33,959 nt of DNA from a virus, in the IMG/VR virus record IMGVR_UViG_3300046683_000192, positions 1 through 33,959 of that record; one strand, given 5' to 3'. The notes below the pieces were generated by a model, which was given only the letters and a program-made list of their open reading frames with translations, did not search any database and was not told the origin of the DNA. Shown piece after piece: positions 1 through 6,774 of this stretch; within the stretch, counting starts at the first letter, position 1; each line of letters begins with the position of its first letter. The position numbers and the translations under genes are program-made.

Positions 1-246
1 ATGCCGCTTCAGTTCAATACACCAGGCGCCTTCGTACAGAACCCAGATGTCGGGCAGCCCTCGCTTCAGCCCCATCCGGCTATACCGCGCCGCTTGCGCT
101 GGTGACAGTTGCGCGCCACCCGCCGGATAGGTGAACCACATCGCGGGCGGCAGCAGCAGCTTGTCGAGCACCTCGGCGCAGCGCTCATGAATGTCGCGCT
201 CGAGCGGCTCGGGAGGCACCAGGCGAAAGGGCGCGGCAGCGGTCAT
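1..246 (-). CDS. VRR-NUC domain nuclease, 3' end cut by the window edge
   Basis: The visible 82 residues begin at an ATG at 246 and run off the left edge. Residues 62-81 contain RGLPDIWVLYEGAWCIELKR, the PD...ExK core (D66, E78, K80) of the VRR-NUC family of PD-(D/E)xK nucleases. Stand-alone phage members of this family are implicated in processing branched or replicative DNA. The start overlaps the stop of the 64-aa gene by one base (TGATG), so this is the last visible gene of the leftward early operon. The family call is strong because the motif is nearly textbook. The exact DNA substrate and the full length cannot be seen here. Confidence 0.82.
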   Translation of the reverse strand, partial: MTAAAPFRLVPPEPLERDIHERCAEVLDKLLLPPAMWFTYPAGGAQLSPAQAARYSRMGLKRGLPDIWVLYEGAWCIELKRH

Positions 247-440
247 CAGAGCTCGGCGCCAGATGGGGTAAACTTGACGCGAAAACCATATGACGCAAAA
301 ATCTCCTCAACCTGATCTAATGTGCGTGCCTCCTCAATCAGCGACATACACACCATCAACTTGCGCTTTCGGCGATCTCTGTCGAGATCATCTGAGTCAT
401 CGAAGACATAGACCTGATACTTGCAGAATAGATCGCTCAT
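246..440 (-). CDS. Small hypothetical protein, 64 aa
   Basis: This charged 64-residue protein has no motif I recognise. Its middle is strongly basic (DRDRRKRK) and its C-terminal half looks amphipathic (ARTLDQVEEIFASYGF). It shares ATGA with the end of the GapR-like gene (437-440) and TGATG with the VRR-NUC start, so it is almost certainly translated as part of the tightly packed leftward operon. The double overlap is the main reason to accept it. An accessory role to the neighbouring nuclease or DNA-binding protein is possible, but this is inference from position only. Confidence 0.6.
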   Translation of the reverse strand: MSDLFCKYQVYVFDDSDDLDRDRRKRKLMVCMSLIEEARTLDQVEEIFASYGFRVKFTPSGAEL

Positions 441-856
441 GCCGCCCCCGCCGGCTCTGTTCCGAACTCGAGGTCGATCGTCGGGTTCTTCCTTGGTCGA
501 CCGCGGCCCCGCCTGATTGGCTGCTCGGCGAAGGGTTTCGGGCGCCGAATCGGGATATCGCCACTCTCGGCGGCATGCATCGCAGCCTCGCCCAGCGGCG
601 TGCCGGCCAGCATCCCGAGCGCTTCGCGGTAAGCGTCGAGCAGTGCGTACCGCGACTGACGCGGCTCGGCATCGGTTCGGTACTCCCGCACAATCTCGCG
701 CAGCACCGTCGTATCGAAACCCGCTTCCTTGGATTCGCGATACACCTCCCTGATGCTCTCGTTGAGCTCGTCGCGCTCACCGTGCAACTGCGCTACGCGG
801 TGAACATAGTCTCGCAGCGCATCGCTATTGATGACACCGCCAGCGGTCGCGTCCAT
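437..856 (-). CDS. DUF2312/GapR-family DNA-binding protein with C-terminal AT-hook
   Basis: Residues 10-85 match the GapR (DUF2312) pattern: an N-terminal coiled coil rich in Glu and Arg (ELNESIREVYRESKEAGFDT), then basic helices and a conserved LLDAYREALGM segment. GapR is an alphaproteobacterial nucleoid protein that clamps AT-rich, overtwisted DNA ahead of forks and RNA polymerase. Cellular GapR is roughly 80-90 aa. This copy is 139 aa, and the extra tail carries a clear AT-hook (RRGRGRPRKNP, residues 116-125). The start is supported by AGGAGG a few bases upstream. It follows the methyltransferase by 18 bp. A likely role is organising phage or host DNA during early infection, which is inference. 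Confidence 0.8.
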   Translation of the reverse strand: MDATAGGVINSDALRDYVHRVAQLHGERDELNESIREVYRESKEAGFDTTVLREIVREYRTDAEPRQSRYALLDAYREALGMLAGTPLGEAAMHAAESGDIPIRRPKPFAEQPIRRGRGRPRKNPTIDLEFGTEPAGAA

Positions 857-874
857 TTGTCCTGTTCCTCCTGG

Positions 875-1894
875 TTAAGCGGCTTGCGATACTTCATTGC
901 CCCATACGTCCCAACCCGCGAAGCTCTCGCCGCGATGAAATAGCTCAACGCGCGGTAGTGTCGGGAACATGTCCTCGATGATTTCTCGGAAGTGAAACGG
1001 CTTTGCGCTGTGCTCGCCGACAGAAGCGGCAATCGCCGATTCGTATTGCTCTCCCGGCGCAGGCGCCGGAATATTGCCGCGCGTTCCGATCAGGAGTAGC
1101 TCGTGGCGGTTCCGGTTCCAGTAGCCGGTCCCGGCACGATCTTTTACCCAGGCGAAATTGCTTTTGTAGGTGAAGCCCCAGGCGGCCATCACCTCGACCG
1201 CTTGCGGTAGCATCGGCACGGTAGCCCACAGGAACAGCACGCAATCGGGGGCTGCTGGCACCGGCAGCGCCTTGATGCCATCGAGCGTCATCGTCGGGTA
1301 GTGATTGTCGGCGGCACGGTCCATTCCGGTGTCGCGGTTATAAGGCTCGAACCGCCAGGGCGGGTCGGCATAAATCACGCCATAGAGTTTGCTACCGAGC
1401 GCCTCCGAAACCTCGATGGTGGCGGCGGCAAGTTCAACCTCGCGATCGGCTCGGCGCTGCTGCTTTGCCGCTGCCGTATCGCGACCCGCAGTAACCGCGC
1501 GCCGCTTCGCCTTCGTCAGATGTTCCTCGAATTTATCGGCGGGCATACGCGCCTTGGTTTGCCAGCGCGAGGATTGCATGGGCGTGATGCCGAGATCGGC
1601 GAGTTTCGGAGCTAATGGTAACGCGTTGTTACCATTACCGCGACCTTGCGGATTGTCGCCCGCTTTCTGCCGCGCGCCCTGTTCTTTCATCTCCTGCAAT
1701 ACTTCGCCGGCCCGCCGTTCCGCGCGTTCGCGAAGTTCGGTGGCGTTGTTTATCATCTCGACATCTTGCGCCTGCTGCGCATAGACCTGCGCCGCGACGG
1801 CCAAATCGCGAATTTGCTTCACCTCGTCAATTCTTACTGCCTGCGCCAATGCAGTACGCGCCGCATCGTAGTGCGCGAGCGCAACTCCGGTCAT
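875..1894 (-). CDS. MT-A70 family adenine-N6 DNA methyltransferase
   Basis: The C-terminal half is an MT-A70-type SAM-dependent methyltransferase: the catalytic DPPW sits at residues 177-180 in VIYADPPWRF, followed by a DNHYPTMTLD segment and a terminal WDVWGNE, all typical of the family. Residues 1-140 form a separate helical region (DEVKQIRDLAVAAQVYAQQA, RERAERRAGEVL) seen in front of phage methyltransferases and probably used for DNA recognition. The product would put m6A on DNA. The start codon lies in a four-base ATGA overlap with the nuclease-like gene upstream, so the two are translationally coupled. It could protect phage DNA from host restriction, act as the modification half of a pair, or mark phage DNA for regulation. 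Confidence 0.87.
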   Translation of the reverse strand: MTGVALAHYDAARTALAQAVRIDEVKQIRDLAVAAQVYAQQAQDVEMINNATELRERAERRAGEVLQEMKEQGARQKAGDNPQGRGNGNNALPLAPKLADLGITPMQSSRWQTKARMPADKFEEHLTKAKRRAVTAGRDTAAAKQQRRADREVELAAATIEVSEALGSKLYGVIYADPPWRFEPYNRDTGMDRAADNHYPTMTLDGIKALPVPAAPDCVLFLWATVPMLPQAVEVMAAWGFTYKSNFAWVKDRAGTGYWNRNRHELLLIGTRGNIPAPAPGEQYESAIAASVGEHSAKPFHFREIIEDMFPTLPRVELFHRGESFAGWDVWGNEVSQAA

Positions 1895-2484
1895 AGGCCC
1901 CGCTCCCTCAGAACGTGTTTGATTGCTGCGGAATAACGTTGCCGTGCTGTAAGGATGTGCGACCGGATATTCAGCCCATAGAGTTGCGCTAAATCATCGG
2001 GTCGCAGTCCTTGCCGCAGCGGCGGCGCGCCGGTCATAAAGACGATATGAAAGCGCACATTCTCCGCCGGGAACAGCGGTAGAGCGGTTTTTAAAATCGG
2101 CGGGATCGCTTCGAGGTCAGCACGAAACTGGCGCACCTTCGAAGAGTCGTGTTGAGAGCTGCGTTTAATTTCCAGCGCGATCAGCCAGCCGGTCGAGATT
2201 AGTTCGAATTGAACATCGGGCACGCGCGCCAGCCGGCGATCTATCCCGTGCAATCGCAAATGTGTTGCCTGCTCGATGGCATCTTTAATCGCCGCTTCGA
2301 TGACCGCGCCCTCGCGCTTCACCGCCGAATTACAGAGCGATAGCCGGAACGAGTCAGCCGCATCGAATAGCGGGTCCTGCTCGAATTGGCTAACCCGCAA
2401 TGTCTCGACCGTTCGCCGGATTTGCTCGTCTGCGCGCGGTATGTCGGTGAGCATAACCGGCAAGAGGCGGGCGCGCGCACTCAT
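1891..2484 (-). CDS. Candidate PD-(D/E)xK endonuclease coupled to the methyltransferase
   Basis: I do not recognise this 197-aa protein by overall similarity. It does contain a credible PD-(D/E)xK nuclease core: P89-D90 in RVPDVQFEL, about 14 residues of strand, then E105-I-K107 in LIALEIKRSS, with an earlier helix glutamate (E63) placed where the family often has one. It overlaps both neighbours by four bases (DUF1376 gene before, MT-A70 gene after). A nuclease-fold protein directly coupled to an adenine methyltransferase suggests a restriction-modification-like pair, but it could also be a replication nuclease or a degenerate fold. The motif is seen; the function is inferred. Confidence 0.6.
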   Translation of the reverse strand: MSARARLLPVMLTDIPRADEQIRRTVETLRVSQFEQDPLFDAADSFRLSLCNSAVKREGAVIEAAIKDAIEQATHLRLHGIDRRLARVPDVQFELISTGWLIALEIKRSSQHDSSKVRQFRADLEAIPPILKTALPLFPAENVRFHIVFMTGAPPLRQGLRPDDLAQLYGLNIRSHILTARQRYSAAIKHVLRERGL

Positions 2485-3269
2485 GTTGCGTCATCCCATC
2501 GTGCTTTGCGCATGGCCTGGTCGAGCGTATCGAGCCACCATTGCGCGGAGTGATCTGCGTCTTCACCCAGGATGCCGATGAATGCGGCTTGTCGATCGTC
2601 GGCCTTCATCGTGGCGTGAGCGAAGCGCATGACCTTCTGGCGCAGCAGTTCCTTGCGGTGTTCCTTCAAAGGCGCCGAAGGCGCAAGGGGAGCGGAGCGA
2701 CCAACAGGATCATCTAATTGATTTTGAATATCTTTATCGTGGCCGTTCTCGCGCGCGCCCGCGTGCGTCACACGCGCGGCAGTAGACTCAGGCTTTTGAT
2801 ATTCGGTCCTGGTCCTGTTCTTGGTGGACCTCGTAACGTGAGGCTCACGTTGAACGTCGCGTTGAACGTAACGTTTGTCGCGACGTGCCGCCGAAGCGGC
2901 CTCCGTCCGACGACGGTTTGCTTGTTTTCGCTCCCAGGCCTCGAGTGCAATCTCGGCTACAATGGGATGGTATAGACGCCCGTCGTCGCAGAGTAACCAG
3001 CCGTGCAATGCCCATTTCTTCACCTTGCGCCAGTCGCGCAGATCGCGCCCGAGCTCGGCTAGTGCACAAAGCTCGCGGTCGTCGTTTGGTAAACTGCCGG
3101 CTGGCACCTCGTCCCATGATTTGAGCCAGAGGATAAATCCGGCGCGCCACTCGGAGGCCGAGGCGAGATGGTGGAACTTGCTGGCGAACAGGCGACGCCG
3201 AAAGATCGGGACGAAATCGAAGTCGCGCAAGTCGACCTCGGGCGCAACGAGCGGAGCGGCCGCGGTCAT
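2481..3269 (-). CDS. DUF1376 phage replication-type protein
   Basis: Residues 14-115 carry the DUF1376 (YdaU-like) pattern: RDFDFVPIFRRRLFA, then SEWRAGFILWLKSWDEVPAG, SLPNDDRELCALAELGRDL, and DGRLYHPIVAEIALEAWERK. Such proteins are common in phage early regions and usually occupy the place of a replication initiator or primosome-loading protein. A basic low-complexity linker (about 115-165) and a helical C-terminus follow. It is the first gene of the leftward operon and starts six bases after the stop of an upstream frame. Its last bases overlap the nuclease-like gene (ATGA, 2481-2484). Confidence 0.8.
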   Translation of the reverse strand: MTAAAPLVAPEVDLRDFDFVPIFRRRLFASKFHHLASASEWRAGFILWLKSWDEVPAGSLPNDDRELCALAELGRDLRDWRKVKKWALHGWLLCDDGRLYHPIVAEIALEAWERKQANRRRTEAASAARRDKRYVQRDVQREPHVTRSTKNRTRTEYQKPESTAARVTHAGARENGHDKDIQNQLDDPVGRSAPLAPSAPLKEHRKELLRQKVMRFAHATMKADDRQAAFIGILGEDADHSAQWWLDTLDQAMRKARWDDAT

Positions 3270-3358
3270 CGCCGGCTAACCTGCACCAAAGGCCGCGGCA
3301 GGCTGTCCCATAGTTGAGGCGTTTGAACCGTTGGCATGGGCCAGGTGCCACCTCTGCA

Positions 3359-3393
3359 ACAAAAACAAAACGCCCGCGGCGAATACGCGGGCG
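3359..3393 (-). terminator. Rho-independent terminator in the leader of the leftward operon
   Basis: On the minus strand a perfect 8-bp GC stem (CGCCCGCG with CGCGGGCG, loop of 7) is followed directly by a T-rich run, TTTTGTTTTTGT. It lies about 90 bp upstream of the DUF1376 start and inside the presumed leader transcript. It would therefore stop leftward transcription before the operon unless it is overcome by antitermination or attenuation. Confidence 0.65.
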
Positions 3394-3408
3394 GGAACAG
3401 CGGAAGCT

Positions 3409-3438
3409 CTAAGAAAACGGGCGATGAGGGTGGGCCAT
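3409..3438 (-). other. Nine-codon leader peptide ORF ahead of the terminator
   Basis: An ATG at 3438 follows a perfect GGAGG (3445-3449, minus strand) at six bases' spacing. It opens a nine-codon frame (MAHPHRPFS) that stops about 16 bases before the terminator stem. A strong ribosome site on so short a frame directly ahead of a terminator is the geometry of a transcription attenuator. It could also be chance, or the ribosome site could serve the overlapping GTG frame that ends just before DUF1376. Confidence 0.35.
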
Positions 3439-3465
3439 TCGGTTCCTCCGGTTGTCACTGTTCTG

Positions 3466-3499
3466 CAATAAGTTGCTCCGGCCCTTTCGACGTTGTCAA
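3466..3499 (-). promoter_or_regulatory. Possible leftward early promoter
   Basis: A perfect -35 hexamer TTGACA lies on the minus strand at 3494-3499, about 55 bases upstream of the nine-codon leader. The -10 is poor: AACTTA at 19-bp spacing or TTATTG at 22 bp. The position suits a promoter for the leftward operon, but the -10 weakness keeps this tentative. Confidence 0.3.
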
Positions 3500-3807
3500 T
3501 ATCGTTTCAAGTGTTCGCCCGCTTGATTGCTGTTCTAAGGTGTTTCCAGGAGGCCGATTATTAGCCGCGTAAGGCTGATCAAAATATCCTGGCTCGATCG
3601 TGGCACGCGCCGGTTAGGTAAAATTTTGTCTGTTGCTTACAACCTGGCACTCCGTAACAAATTGGTAATGATTTCAACCACATTTCCCCACCCTTAAGCC
3701 ACCATTAGTGTTTCCTGTCAGGCAACAACCTAGTAATCCGCGAAATTAACGGTTGCAGGCCTATTTGGAGGCGCGTCTACTCGCAACCGGCGGCTGCGCG
3801 AGAGCCC

Positions 3808-3853
3808 AAAAAAAGTCGCCCTCATCGACGAAAACGCCCGCCGGGTTGCGGGC
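3808..3853 (-). terminator. Two adjacent leftward terminator-like hairpins
   Basis: On the minus strand a 6-bp stem GCCCGC/GCGGGC (3836-3853) is followed by GTTTTC. Next comes a 4-bp GTCG/CGAC stem followed by seven consecutive Ts (3808-3814). Both are weak to moderate. They would block antisense transcription leaving the Cro-like gene toward the control region. Confidence 0.4.
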
Positions 3854-3883
3854 CCCCGCGAACACGGGAGGATCCGGGAGGAT

Positions 3884-4123
3884 ATGGCTCACATGCAATT
3901 TGCCCGCTGGCGCGAGCGCCATTCAATGACACGCGCACAAGCTGCCGAACTTTTCCGGGTCAGCCGGGCCACGATCACTAAATGGGAGCGCGGAATAAAT
4001 TTTCCGTCACCCGTTAGCATCCGAAACGTTAAGCGAAGGACAAATGGCGAGGTGACAGAAACCGACTGGCACCGGCTGCACGATCGCACTCAGAAAAACC
4101 TGGCCGCCGCCGACGACGAATGA
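3884..4123 (+). CDS. Cro-like XRE-family helix-turn-helix regulator
   Basis: This 79-aa protein is little more than one HTH domain. Residues 9-42 (WRERHSMTRAQAAELFRVSR followed by ATITKWERG) form the classic XRE pattern with the recognition helix near SRATITKWE. It heads the rightward early operon, like Cro in lambda, and faces the control region it probably binds. Two GGGAGGAT ribosome-site copies precede the start; the second is very close to ATG 3884, so Met4 (3893) is a possible alternative start. The stop overlaps the next small gene (ATGA). No repressor partner with a peptidase domain is visible in the window. Confidence 0.82.
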   Translation: MAHMQFARWRERHSMTRAQAAELFRVSRATITKWERGINFPSPVSIRNVKRRTNGEVTETDWHRLHDRTQKNLAAADDE

Positions 4124-4230
4124 CCGCTACCGCCTACGCGCGCCGCCGGCAACGCATCAATCGGCGCCGGTGCGCGCGCCTCGGCCTCGCAATCATCATG
4201 CTTGTGGTGATTACACTATGGCTCACGTAA
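4120..4230 (+). CDS. Small single-pass membrane protein, 36 aa
   Basis: The frame starts inside an ATGA overlap with the Cro-like gene and ends within the start region of the next gene. The first 20 residues are very basic (YARRRQRINRRRCAR). The remainder is one hydrophobic helix (LGLAIIMLVVITLWLT), giving a positive-inside membrane anchor. Translational coupling on both sides supports it despite its size. Its function is unknown. Confidence 0.5.
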   Translation: MTATAYARRRQRINRRRCARLGLAIIMLVVITLWLT

Positions 4231-4430
4231 AACCGCATCGCCTTCACCTCGTTCGGCCGCCGATCCGACTCGTTATCGGAGCAACCGAACACCGCTATCT
4301 GCTCGCCGGCCGTGCGGTCGGTTTTCACGTCGACGGCCAAGAGATCCGGATCGAGCTCGAAAAGAATGAACGGCTCGACCCGCCCGAGGCGCGCGAGTTG
4401 GTGTGGAGCCGCCGCCGTGACCGAGGATGA
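4218..4430 (+). CDS. Small hypothetical protein, 70 aa
   Basis: The frame begins at ATG 4218, inside the end of the 36-aa gene, and reads MAHVKPHRLHLVRPPIRLVI. A longer upstream frame exists, but this start fits the tight gene packing. The sequence looks like a small beta-rich protein (GATEHRYLLAGRAVGFHVD) and has no recognised motif. Its stop lies inside the next small gene (14-base overlap). It belongs to the run of tiny genes between the Cro-like regulator and the exonuclease, where phages often carry host-takeover or anti-defence genes. That role is positional inference only. Confidence 0.5.
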   Translation: MAHVKPHRLHLVRPPIRLVIGATEHRYLLAGRAVGFHVDGQEIRIELEKNERLDPPEARELVWSRRRDRG

Positions 4431-4512
4431 CCTCTGGAGGCTGCTGATGATAGTCGGCCTCTCGGGTTTACTCTGGATGCTGATCGTCACTGCCTTGCGG
4501 GCGATCATATGA
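4417..4512 (+). CDS. Tiny single-pass membrane protein, 31 aa, GTG start
   Basis: A GTG at 4417 opens a 31-codon frame with an acidic N-terminus (TEDDLWR) and one hydrophobic helix (LLMIVGLSGLLWMLIVTALR). It overlaps the previous gene by 14 bases and the exonuclease start by four (ATGA at 4509-4512). The coupling to the exonuclease and the clean transmembrane segment argue that it is real. Its function is unknown. Confidence 0.45.
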   Translation: MTEDDLWRLLMIVGLSGLLWMLIVTALRAII

Positions 4513-5369
4513 CCGAACCCACCATCATCCGCTGCTCGGCGCTGACCGGCTGGCCCGATTGCCCGCGGCGCGGCGCCGCCCGGTTGTTCGGTCCAGAGGT
4601 TGAGGCGGCCGGGTATCGACTGCGCCACACGATACGCGGAATCGGCGCGGCGATCGGCACGGCGGTCCATTCGGGTGCCGCGATCGTGCTCGGTGAAAAG
4701 GCCCGCAGCGGCAAGCTGCCGCCCGAAAGCGTAGCAACCGATGCGGCGCAACAAACCATGCGCGATCAACTTATGGAGGGCGTCACCTACGAGGGCACCC
4801 GTGGCGTCACAATCAACCGAGCGCAGGCCGAACGCCAAGTTACCGGCATGACGCAGACCTATCACCGGGTCATCGCACCGCAGGTCGAACCGCTCATGAG
4901 CGAACAGAAGCTCGAGGCTGAGATCGAGCCAGGCTTAATTCTAAGCGGTCATCCCGACATTATTTGCCGGGAACCGGGAGCGGTACGCGATCTGAAGACC
5001 GGCGCGAGGCCGGGTGGTACGCATACCGGCCAGATCGGCGGTTATGCATTATTGGCGCGCTCCAACCACATCGACATCGAGGTCGCCGCGGTTGATTTTA
5101 TTCAGCGCGTACCAATCCACAAGCCGCAGCCTGATCCTGTAACAAAGCCGGTGTTGGTGGGGTTGGCCGAGAGCACGGCGGTAAACGTCATCAAACATGT
5201 TTGCTTCGCCCTCGCGATGTTCCGGCACGGTGATCCCGCGCGGCGCATTTCACCCGGTGACCCTGCGGCGTTTCTGGCAAACCCGAGCTCGATGTTGTGC
5301 AGTCCGAAGTATTGCCCGGCCTTCGGCACTGAGTTCTGTCATGAGGGCGACCCAGCGAAAGCAAGGTAA
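4509..5369 (+). CDS. Cas4/AddB-like PD-(D/E)xK exonuclease with probable Fe-S cluster
   Basis: The protein has the RecB-nuclease core: H54 (GTAVHSG), GHPD at 147-150, D161-L-K163 in VRDLKTGA, and the Q175...Y179 motif in GQIGGYALL. Cysteines at 9 and 18 near the N-terminus and at 264, 269 and 277 near the C-terminus bracket the nuclease domain. This is the arrangement that holds a 4Fe-4S cluster in Cas4 and AddB. It most likely resects DNA ends to give single strands for the RecT-like protein encoded downstream. The start sits in an ATGA overlap with the preceding small membrane gene. Confidence 0.85.
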   Translation: MTEPTIIRCSALTGWPDCPRRGAARLFGPEVEAAGYRLRHTIRGIGAAIGTAVHSGAAIVLGEKARSGKLPPESVATDAAQQTMRDQLMEGVTYEGTRGVTINRAQAERQVTGMTQTYHRVIAPQVEPLMSEQKLEAEIEPGLILSGHPDIICREPGAVRDLKTGARPGGTHTGQIGGYALLARSNHIDIEVAAVDFIQRVPIHKPQPDPVTKPVLVGLAESTAVNVIKHVCFALAMFRHGDPARRISPGDPAAFLANPSSMLCSPKYCPAFGTEFCHEGDPAKAR

Positions 5370-5374
5370 GATCG

Positions 5375-5848
5375 ATGACGATGCAGGAAGTAGCCGATCG
5401 ATTGGCTCAACTTGAGCAGGAGAGTGGAGACTTAAACCCGACCGATGTCGTGGAAGACGCTCGCGATCCGACATCCCCGTTGCACGACTTTTTTGAATGG
5501 GACGATAACCAAGCGGCGCACCAATGGCGGCTCAGTCAAGCCCGGCTGCTTATTCGTCGGGTAAAAATCCAAGTCACTGTCCGCGATATTCCAATGGATG
5601 TTGCCCGGTACGTCCGAAACCTCGACGAACCGGGGACCTATAGCGACATCGTGCGGGTGCGTAGCGATGCAGAGAGATCGCGGCGCACCGTCATCGATGA
5701 AATGCACCGCGTGGCGCAAGCCGCCAAACGGGCTCGCACTCTCGCAGCGGTCCTCGGAACGGTCGAGCAGGTGGATGAGATCATCCGCTTGGCTGAAATC
5801 GTGGTGCAACAAACCCGGATAACCGACACCGCAGCCGGTACAGGTTGA
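5375..5848 (+). CDS. Conserved phage hypothetical protein, 157 aa
   Basis: I recognise the pattern around residues 36-65 (PLHDFFEWDDNQAAHQWRLS then QARLLIRRVK) from phage early proteins of unknown function. The rest is largely helical with many Arg and Glu residues. It lies five bases after the exonuclease stop and 19 bases before the next gene, inside the recombination cluster. A role in recombination or DNA processing is plausible from position, but no catalytic motif is visible. Confidence 0.7.
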   Translation: MTMQEVADRLAQLEQESGDLNPTDVVEDARDPTSPLHDFFEWDDNQAAHQWRLSQARLLIRRVKIQVTVRDIPMDVARYVRNLDEPGTYSDIVRVRSDAERSRRTVIDEMHRVAQAAKRARTLAAVLGTVEQVDEIIRLAEIVVQQTRITDTAAGTG

Positions 5849-5867
5849 ACTAACAGGAGGACACGAA

Positions 5868-6764
5868 ATGGCCCGCTCTATCAAATCAGAACCGCCGGAA
5901 ATTGATGTCATCGAGCTAAAGCGCGGACACGGAACCTACTGGTTATTGGGTGAGTCGGCGTTTTTCTGCAACCGGATGGCCGCCAAAGCGAAGCGCTCGC
6001 TTTTATTGCCAAGCGGCCCGATGACCAAAACCCAAAAGGCAACAAAACTAAAACACGCGCCGTTTGCCGAATTTCGTGACTCGCCATACACGCGGCAAGG
6101 ACCGGGCGAGACGCTATTCGAGATGATCGGCAGCGCGCCGAAGATGTCGATTGCGTCGGCCGCGCTGAGAATGCCGACGACCGTCAGTAAAACCGAAATC
6201 AAACAACTGGTTCGCTGCCCCGCCGAGCGCGTGTCACTTTGGGGCATCCCGCGGTTGGATATGTCGGTGGTGCGGATGGCGGGGATCTCACGAACTCCCG
6301 ATATTCGGACGAGAGCCAAGATCGATCGCTGGGCAATGCGGGTTCCGATCGAGTGGGCCGAACCGATGCTTAATGCCCGAAAGGTTACTCAGCTAATGCA
6401 TTCCGCCGGTTTTATTTGCGGGCTGGGAGATTGGCGCATCGAAAAGGGCGGCGAGTATGGCGGCTTCCGTCTTGCCGAACCGGACGATTCCAGGCTCGTC
6501 GAGATCGTCAAGGAAGGCGGCTATCTGGCGCAGCAAGAAGCGCTACGCAATCCGGTTTGCGCCAACGCTGAAACCGAAGAGCTGCTGGCTTGGTATCTCG
6601 AAGAACTGGCGAGCCGGGGCGTCAATCCAGACGACGAGCGACCGGAAGATGTCGAAACCGACGCCGATGAATTTGTCTTCGGCGCTGGTGACGAAACGCT
6701 GGTCGCGCCTAACGGGCCGACATCCGCGCTTCCCGTGCAGAACACCGAGGATTTTCACCCGTAA
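5868..6764 (+). CDS. Conserved phage protein with GDWRxxKGG motif, function unknown
   Basis: This 298-aa protein starts after a strong AGGAGG. Its only distinctive element is FICGLGDWRIEKGGEYGGFR (about residues 182-201), a motif I recall from uncharacterised phage proteins encoded near recombination genes. The C-terminal quarter is acidic and low-complexity (DDERPEDVETDADEF), as in many single-strand-DNA-associated proteins, though no OB-fold signature is clear. It is followed immediately by the G-rich pentanucleotide array and then the RecT-like gene. A role in replication or recombination is inference. Confidence 0.65.
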   Translation: MARSIKSEPPEIDVIELKRGHGTYWLLGESAFFCNRMAAKAKRSLLLPSGPMTKTQKATKLKHAPFAEFRDSPYTRQGPGETLFEMIGSAPKMSIASAALRMPTTVSKTEIKQLVRCPAERVSLWGIPRLDMSVVRMAGISRTPDIRTRAKIDRWAMRVPIEWAEPMLNARKVTQLMHSAGFICGLGDWRIEKGGEYGGFRLAEPDDSRLVEIVKEGGYLAQQEALRNPVCANAETEELLAWYLEELASRGVNPDDERPEDVETDADEFVFGAGDETLVAPNGPTSALPVQNTEDFHP

Positions 6765-6774
6765 GTCGCCACGG

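Larger units (their letters stand above)
3270..3883. promoter_or_regulatory. Gene-free divergent control region between the two early operons
   Basis: This 614-bp stretch separates the leftward operon from the rightward Cro-like gene and holds no convincing protein gene. It is visibly more AT-rich in its middle (about 3590-3750) than the flanking genes, as expected for promoters and operators. The six-base word GGTTGC or its complement GCAACC occurs at 3751-3756, 3783-3788 and 3844-3849, with related CAACC words at roughly 3640, 3675 and 3726. These may be regulator half-sites. Two leftward terminator-like hairpin clusters are listed separately. No CI-type repressor gene is divergent here, unlike lambda. 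Confidence 0.6.

Noticed and set aside
3276-3458. 60-codon GTG frame upstream of DUF1376
   Set aside because: It runs through the terminator hairpin and T-run, and its ribosome site better fits the nine-codon ATG frame. The product has no recognisable pattern, though coupling to DUF1376 cannot be fully excluded.
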